From assembly GCF_041911615.1 (NCBI RefSeq), contig NZ_JAYROR010000066.1, forward strand, positions 62,001 through 126,000: DNA of 64,000 nucleotides, given 5' to 3'. The notes under the pieces were generated by a model. That model saw only the letters and a list, made by a program, of their open reading frames with translations, was not told the origin of the DNA and made no database searches. Origin of the DNA: Zoogloea sp041911615 (GTDB lineage: Bacteria; Pseudomonadota; Gammaproteobacteria; Burkholderiales; Rhodocyclaceae). Of this stretch, positions 60,813-64,000 are shown piece after piece. Position numbers and translations under genes: made by a program. How positions within the stretch are numbered: the first letter of the stretch is position 1; every line of letters begins with the position of its first letter.

Positions 60813-60839
60813 AGGCCGGCGCCAATGCCGGCCTTTTTT
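60813..60839 (+). terminator. rho-independent terminator of lon
   Basis: AGGCCGGC (60813-60820), loop GCCAAT, GCCGGCCT (60827-60834), then six T (60834-60839). A standard intrinsic terminator 22 bp after the stop. Confidence 0.9.
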
Positions 60840-60885
60840 ACGCCCGATCGCCCTGCGAGGCATGGCTTTTGAGGCTTCGCGCGGA

Positions 60886-60891
60886 TAGAAT
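60886..60891 (+). promoter_or_regulatory. -10 element of the tRNA-Arg gene
   Basis: TAGAAT 10 bp before the mature 5' end. TTGAGG (60869-60874) is too close (11 bp) to be a normal -35. Confidence 0.35.
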
Positions 60892-60901
60892 CCTGCCCTC
60901 C

Positions 60902-60976
60902 CTCTCCGTAGTTCAATGGATAGAACGGGCGCCTCCTAAGCGCCAGATACAGGTTCGATTCCTGTCGGGGGGACCA
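60902..60976 (+). tRNA. tRNA-Arg (anticodon CCT), CCA encoded
   Basis: All arms fold: D stem GTTC/GAAC, anticodon stem GGCGC/GCGCC with loop CTCCTAA (anticodon CCT at 60935-60937, reads AGG), short variable loop AGAT, T stem ACAGG/CCTGT with loop TTCGATT, then A and CCA. The acceptor CTCTCCG/CGGGGGG has two G-U pairs, and the 5' base is C, both slightly unusual. No copy of its 3' end is seen further on in the window, so there is no sign of an integrated element. Confidence 0.9.
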
Positions 60977-61053
60977 GCGTCCCGTCCGCCGCAAGCGTGC
61001 GACGGCATGGTGGGCCGGTTGTCGGGTCGTGAATCGATCCGGAGGCCGCTGTC

Positions 61054-61083
61054 TTCAGAGTGTCACCTCGGCTACTTATACTC
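61054..61083 (+). promoter_or_regulatory. candidate sigma-70 promoter of the porin gene
   Basis: TTCAGA (61054-61059), 18-bp spacer, TATACT (61078-61083). The -10 is strong, the -35 matches four of six. Transcription from here would give a leader of about 230 bases. Confidence 0.4.
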
Positions 61084-61273
61084 GCGCATTCGCGGAAATC
61101 GGTGGCGTCTCGTGTGCGGCGCCTGGGCTGACGATCGATTTCGCGTGGCAGGGCCGTGCCGCGGGCCGATCCGCGCTTTTTCCGGCGCGTGTGGGGCTCA
61201 CCACGAACGATCTGGGGCCGAATATCCGCTGCCGCATCGCCGGACTGCTGGCGCAATTCCGATTTCCGCACGG

Positions 61274-61292
61274 GCCGCCTTCGGGCGGCTTT
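61274..61292 (+). other. UUCG-loop hairpin with T stretch just before the porin gene
   Basis: GCCGCC-TTCG-GGCGGC (61274-61289) followed by TTTCCCTTT. It looks like a weak intrinsic terminator 27 bp before the porin ATG, hence a possible attenuator or RNA stabiliser in the leader. Confidence 0.5.
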
Positions 61293-61318
61293 CCCTTTGC
61301 TTGCTCGAAAGGTAGAGA

Positions 61319-62659
61319 ATGCGCTTTGGCGTCACCGTTCCTGTCGTACCGCTGCTCTGCATCGGCGGCTTGCTCTGCGCATCGGGTCTGGTGCGGGCTG
61401 CGGACGACGATTACGAAGCATCCACCGCGCGCTTTCAGGCTACCTACGTCCGCCAGAACAAGCCGGCCTTCAATGCTGCGTACAGTGGTCCCAACAGCCT
61501 CGGCGCGGAAAAGGCGATGAGCTACACGGCGACGATGACGGGTTATTTCGGTTTTCGTCCGTGGACCGGCGGCGAGTTCTATCTCGATCCGGAAATCACC
61601 CAGGGCGTGCCGTTTTCGGGGCTGGAAGGGAGTGCGGGCTTTACCAACGGTGAGCTGACCCGCACCGCCAGTCAGAAGCCTCACATGTACCGCCAGCGCC
61701 TTTTCCTGCGCCAGACATGGAATCTCGGCGGGGGAGACGAGAAGGTCGAGGCGGGGCTCAATCAGATGGCCGGGACGGTGGATAAGAACCGGTTCGTGCT
61801 GACGCTGGGGAATTTTTCCACGCTCGATGTCTTCGACGGCAATCGCTACGCGAAGGACCCGCGTGCGCAGTTCATGAACGCCGGCTTCATGACGTATCTG
61901 GCCTACGACTACGCAGCCGATGCGCGCGGGTTCGGCGTCGGTTTTGCCGCCGAGTGGTACCGGGACGACTGGGTGCTGCGTTTTGGCCGGATGTCGGGGC
62001 CGAAGGACCCCAACATGCTGCCCACCGATTTTCAGCTCGGCAAGCACTATGGCGATCAGATCGAGGTGGAGCACGACCACACGCTGCTCGGGCAACCCGG
62101 TGCGGTGCGGGTGCTGGCCTGGCGCAATCGTGCCCGGCTGGCGCGCTTCGACGATGCCCGGGAATACCTGCAGGCCAACCCGGGAGCCGATCCGCAGGCG
62201 ATCTTCGCTGTTCGTAACAACGAGCAGATCAAGTACGGGCTCGGCGTGAACGTCGAGCAGGCCATCAGCGACGATCTGGGCGTGTTCCTGCGTGCCATGA
62301 AGGCCGATGGCCGGACCGAGACGCTGGCCTTTACCGAAACCGACGGATCGCTTTCCACCGGCGCCACGCTCAAGGGCTCGGCCTGGGGGCGGGCCCGCGA
62401 TACGGTGGGGGTGGGCTACCTGCGCAACACGATTTCGGCCGAGCGCCGTCGCTACCTGGAGTCGGGGGGCGTGTCGTTCTTCATCGGTGACGGGGCCTTG
62501 CGTTACCGCCCGGAGCAACTGGCCGAGGGCTACTACAGTGCCCACGTCTGGAAGGACGCCTTTGTGACGCTGGATCTTCAGCGCATGTGGAACCCCGCCT
62601 ACAACGCGGACCGGGGGCCGGTTAACTTCGCCGCGCTGCGGTTGCACGCGGAGTTCTGA
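61319..62659 (+). CDS. OprB-family carbohydrate-selective porin
   Basis: A 446-residue outer-membrane beta-barrel. Signal peptide to about residue 27 (LLCIGGLLCASGLVRA). The family's diagnostic segment is present: LTLGNFSTLDVFDGNRYAK, then FMNAGFMTYLAYDYAADARG and FGRMSGPKDPNMLPTDF, and it ends in Phe as barrels do (LRLHAEF). OprB porins allow sugars or small organic acids through. No sugar-uptake genes are nearby, so substrate is unknown. ATG 61319 follows AAAGGTAGAGA. Convergent with the PEP-CTERM gene, 45 bp apart. Confidence 0.85.
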   Translation: MRFGVTVPVVPLLCIGGLLCASGLVRAADDDYEASTARFQATYVRQNKPAFNAAYSGPNSLGAEKAMSYTATMTGYFGFRPWTGGEFYLDPEITQGVPFSGLEGSAGFTNGELTRTASQKPHMYRQRLFLRQTWNLGGGDEKVEAGLNQMAGTVDKNRFVLTLGNFSTLDVFDGNRYAKDPRAQFMNAGFMTYLAYDYAADARGFGVGFAAEWYRDDWVLRFGRMSGPKDPNMLPTDFQLGKHYGDQIEVEHDHTLLGQPGAVRVLAWRNRARLARFDDAREYLQANPGADPQAIFAVRNNEQIKYGLGVNVEQAISDDLGVFLRAMKADGRTETLAFTETDGSLSTGATLKGSAWGRARDTVGVGYLRNTISAERRRYLESGGVSFFIGDGALRYRPEQLAEGYYSAHVWKDAFVTLDLQRMWNPAYNADRGPVNFAALRLHAEF

Positions 62660-62704
62660 CCCGGATGGCCGAACCCCGCGGAGATCCGTCGGGTCGCGTC
62701 GCGC

Positions 62705-63526
62705 TCAGGTGCGACGGCGGGTGAGGCCGGCGAGGCCGAGGCCGCCCAGCACCAGCGCGAGGGTCGCAGGCTCGGGGATCGTGGCGCTGGCGCCGAGGGT
62801 GACGATGTCGTTGGCGCAGAGCATCGTCCATTGGATGTCGAAGGCTTCGCTCGGGTTGTTGCCGATCCAATGGGCACCGAATGCCGCGACGGGGATCTCC
62901 ACTTCGTAGAACCAGTGTTTGCCGCCCAGCGTGCCCATGTTGGTGAATGACGGGGAAATGACGAAGTTCGCATCGCCGACATCGGTGCCGCTGTTGATCT
63001 TGGTGACGTAGCTGGAGTGGGCCGGGTCGTAGACGCCGGGCGCGCTCCACAGGCCGGTGGCCCAGCCGGCATTGGTCGTGGCGATCACGTCGCCCTGGCG
63101 GATCGTCGCGCTGCGGTCGGCGGTGGCGATGCCGAAATCCCAGCTGCCGTTGCGACCGAAATCGATGGCAAAGTCGCCGCGGCCATAGCTGCCATTGCCG
63201 GTGGGCGTGTTGGGGTCGTGGCCGGTGATGAGGCCGATGTCGAGATAGGTCTGACCGTTGGCCTTGGTCTGCCAGGTCACGTAGAGCGCTTCGGCGTCGT
63301 AGGCTTGACCGCCCCAGCCGGGGCTGAGGTAGCCGCCGTTGGCGTCGCTCTGGTCTTCGACGGTGTACAGGATGCCCGCCTTGGGCGCCCATCCGGCGGT
63401 GGTGCCGTTATTGACGATTCCCCAGTCGCTGAAGTTGCCGTCGATCGTCACCGTGGCCGCGAAGGCGGCGGCCGGCACGAGGGCGGCGCTGGCGACGAGG
63501 AGGCTGGCGAGGAGCTTGTTTCTCAT
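62705..63526 (-). CDS. PEP-CTERM sorting-signal secreted protein
   Basis: A 273-residue exported protein. Signal peptide at 1-23 (LLASLLVASAALVPAAAFA); the mature part begins ATVTIDGNFSDWGIVN, which resembles the start of carbohydrate-binding module 9-type domains; the C-terminus is a textbook PEP-CTERM tail: PEP motif (IPEPATLA), hydrophobic helix, then RRR (GLAGLTRRRT). Exosortase cleaves such tails and the proteins are tied to exopolysaccharide and floc formation. No exosortase gene is in the window. ATG 63526 fits the signal peptide; the upstream frame to 63601 does not. Confidence 0.88.
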   Translation of the reverse strand: MRNKLLASLLVASAALVPAAAFAATVTIDGNFSDWGIVNNGTTAGWAPKAGILYTVEDQSDANGGYLSPGWGGQAYDAEALYVTWQTKANGQTYLDIGLITGHDPNTPTGNGSYGRGDFAIDFGRNGSWDFGIATADRSATIRQGDVIATTNAGWATGLWSAPGVYDPAHSSYVTKINSGTDVGDANFVISPSFTNMGTLGGKHWFYEVEIPVAAFGAHWIGNNPSEAFDIQWTMLCANDIVTLGASATIPEPATLALVLGGLGLAGLTRRRT

Positions 63527-63622
63527 GATGCACACCGAATTGGGTTGGAATGACGCCCAGAATAGGTGTGCGACGGGATCGTGCCTGCGGCACTTCCTCA
63601 CGAATTACAGGTGGGTTGAAGG

Positions 63623-63660
63623 CAAAGAACAGGCGGATGCGACGCGTATCACATCCGCCT
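63623..63660 (-). terminator. probable terminator of the host-attachment gene
   Basis: AGGCGGATG (63631-63639) with CATCCGCCT (63652-63660), 12-base loop; on the minus strand GTTCTTTGCC follows. The T run is broken, so it is moderate. It lies 80 bp past the stop of the host-attachment gene. Confidence 0.5.
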
Positions 63661-63742
63661 GAAAGCGCGGTGTTGCCCTCGGAGGCGGGTCCGCGTTCCG
63701 GCGCAGCAGAGGGCGCCGGCCTCGAGGGCGCACGCGGGGAGG

Positions 63743-64000
63743 TCAGACGAAGAGGCAGTTGCCGAGGTGGCCGCGCAGGTCGGGTTCGGAGGTCTTGGTG
63801 TAATCCTTCTCGAGGCGGTCGGTCACCATCTGGGCGGTCGGGCCGTCGAGATTGGCGTTGAGCATGCCCATGAAGGCGGGTGGCGCGACCAGGATCGCGC
63901 GGGCGAATTCGTTGCGGCTGCGCCCGAGGTAGAGCTCCTTGGCGAGGGCTTGGGCGAAGTGCTTGGCGGCGTTGAGCTTGGGCGGCGTCTGCTGGATGCG
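63743..64000 (-). CDS. host attachment family protein (5' end outside window)
   Basis: The last 85 residues of a gene that continues past the edge. The segment RNEFARAILVAPPAFMGMLN followed by LEKDYTKTSEPDLRGHLG matches the C-terminal part of the host attachment protein family (PF10116-like), a fold related to archaeal release-factor-like domains; originally named for plant-host attachment, its biochemical role is unclear. No start or ribosome site can be given. Confidence 0.7.
   Translation of the reverse strand, partial: RIQQTPPKLNAAKHFAQALAKELYLGRSRNEFARAILVAPPAFMGMLNANLDGPTAQMVTDRLEKDYTKTSEPDLRGHLGNCLFV

Larger units (their letters stand above)
60977..61318 (+). other. 342-bp gap between tRNA-Arg and the porin gene
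   Basis: No convincing gene. It holds a likely porin promoter (61054-61083), about 230 bases of leader and an attenuator-like hairpin near its end. Otherwise I see nothing clear. Confidence 0.55.

Noticed and set aside
63527..63742. Sigma-54 promoter for the PEP-CTERM gene (GGCACGATCCCGTCGC on the minus strand)
   Set aside because: The GG and GC are 12 bases apart instead of 10, and the -12 element lacks TTGC.
60902..64000. Genomic island integrated at tRNA-Arg
   Set aside because: No integrase, no repeat of the tRNA 3' end and no shift in composition can be seen in the 3 kb available.

Overview
The window is a GC-rich (roughly two-thirds G+C), gene-dense piece of a Gram-negative chromosome. 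Gene content points to a betaproteobacterium, most likely Rhodocyclales (Azoarcus/Thauera/Zoogloea-like): the blocks tig-clpP-clpX-lon, pyrG-kdsA-eno-ftsB and prkA-yeaH-spoVR, a DUF3567 protein (a family I know from betaproteobacteria), a PEP-CTERM protein and ETF-ubiquinone oxidoreductase. The taxonomic call is inference. I see no insertion sequence, prophage, integrase or CRISPR array; the region reads as core chromosome with a few accessory patches.

Layout. 1-8.1 kb: a partial DUF2189 membrane protein, a coupled metY/alpha-beta-hydrolase pair, two small proteins (YdcH-like and DUF3567), greB, a membrane sensor kinase and htpG. 8.1-12.7 kb: a small secreted protein divergent from an FDP/ODP-like di-iron protein with an FNR-type site between them, a VWA/MoxR pair and a histone-deacetylase-like hydrolase. 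12.7-19.6 kb: an M20 amidohydrolase, a large FtsX-type permease, rmuC and a DUF4139 secreted protein. 19.7-27.1 kb: a tight five-gene minus-strand operon (PAP2 phosphatase, LPG-synthase-like membrane protein, polyprenyl-phosphate GT2, two GT39 transferases) preceded by a PAS-GGDEF diguanylate cyclase; it looks like a lipid-linked sugar modification pathway. 27.2-36.1 kb: purL, a BarA-like hybrid kinase and ETF-QO. 36.3-39.4 kb: thioesterase, acetoacetyl-CoA synthetase and an isochorismatase-like hydrolase. 39.4-43.7 kb: pyrG-kdsA-eno-ftsB. 43.7-49.8 kb: pgi behind a third GT39 gene, rpmE, the tRNA-hydroxylation U32 protein and a DnaJ-type chaperone. 49.8-54.6 kb: spoVR-yeaH-prkA. 55-60.8 kb: tig-clpP-clpX-lon. 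60.9-64 kb: tRNA-Arg(CCU), an OprB-type porin, a PEP-CTERM protein and the end of a host-attachment family gene.

How the genes fit together. Protein quality control is prominent (htpG, DnaJ-like, tig, clpP, clpX, lon). htpG, lon and, unexpectedly, the DUF3567 gene carry sigma-32-like promoters. Lipid and envelope functions (kdsA, GT39/GT2/PAP2 operon, porin, PEP-CTERM protein) and acyl-CoA/ketone metabolism (ETF-QO, thioesterase, acetoacetyl-CoA synthetase) are the other themes. The best candidates for something undescribed are the five-gene lipid-sugar operon, the FNR-linked di-iron protein with an altered ligand set, the possible heat-shock control of DUF3567, and the 20-bp operator at the ETF-QO/thioesterase divergence. 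All regulatory calls are pattern matches by eye.
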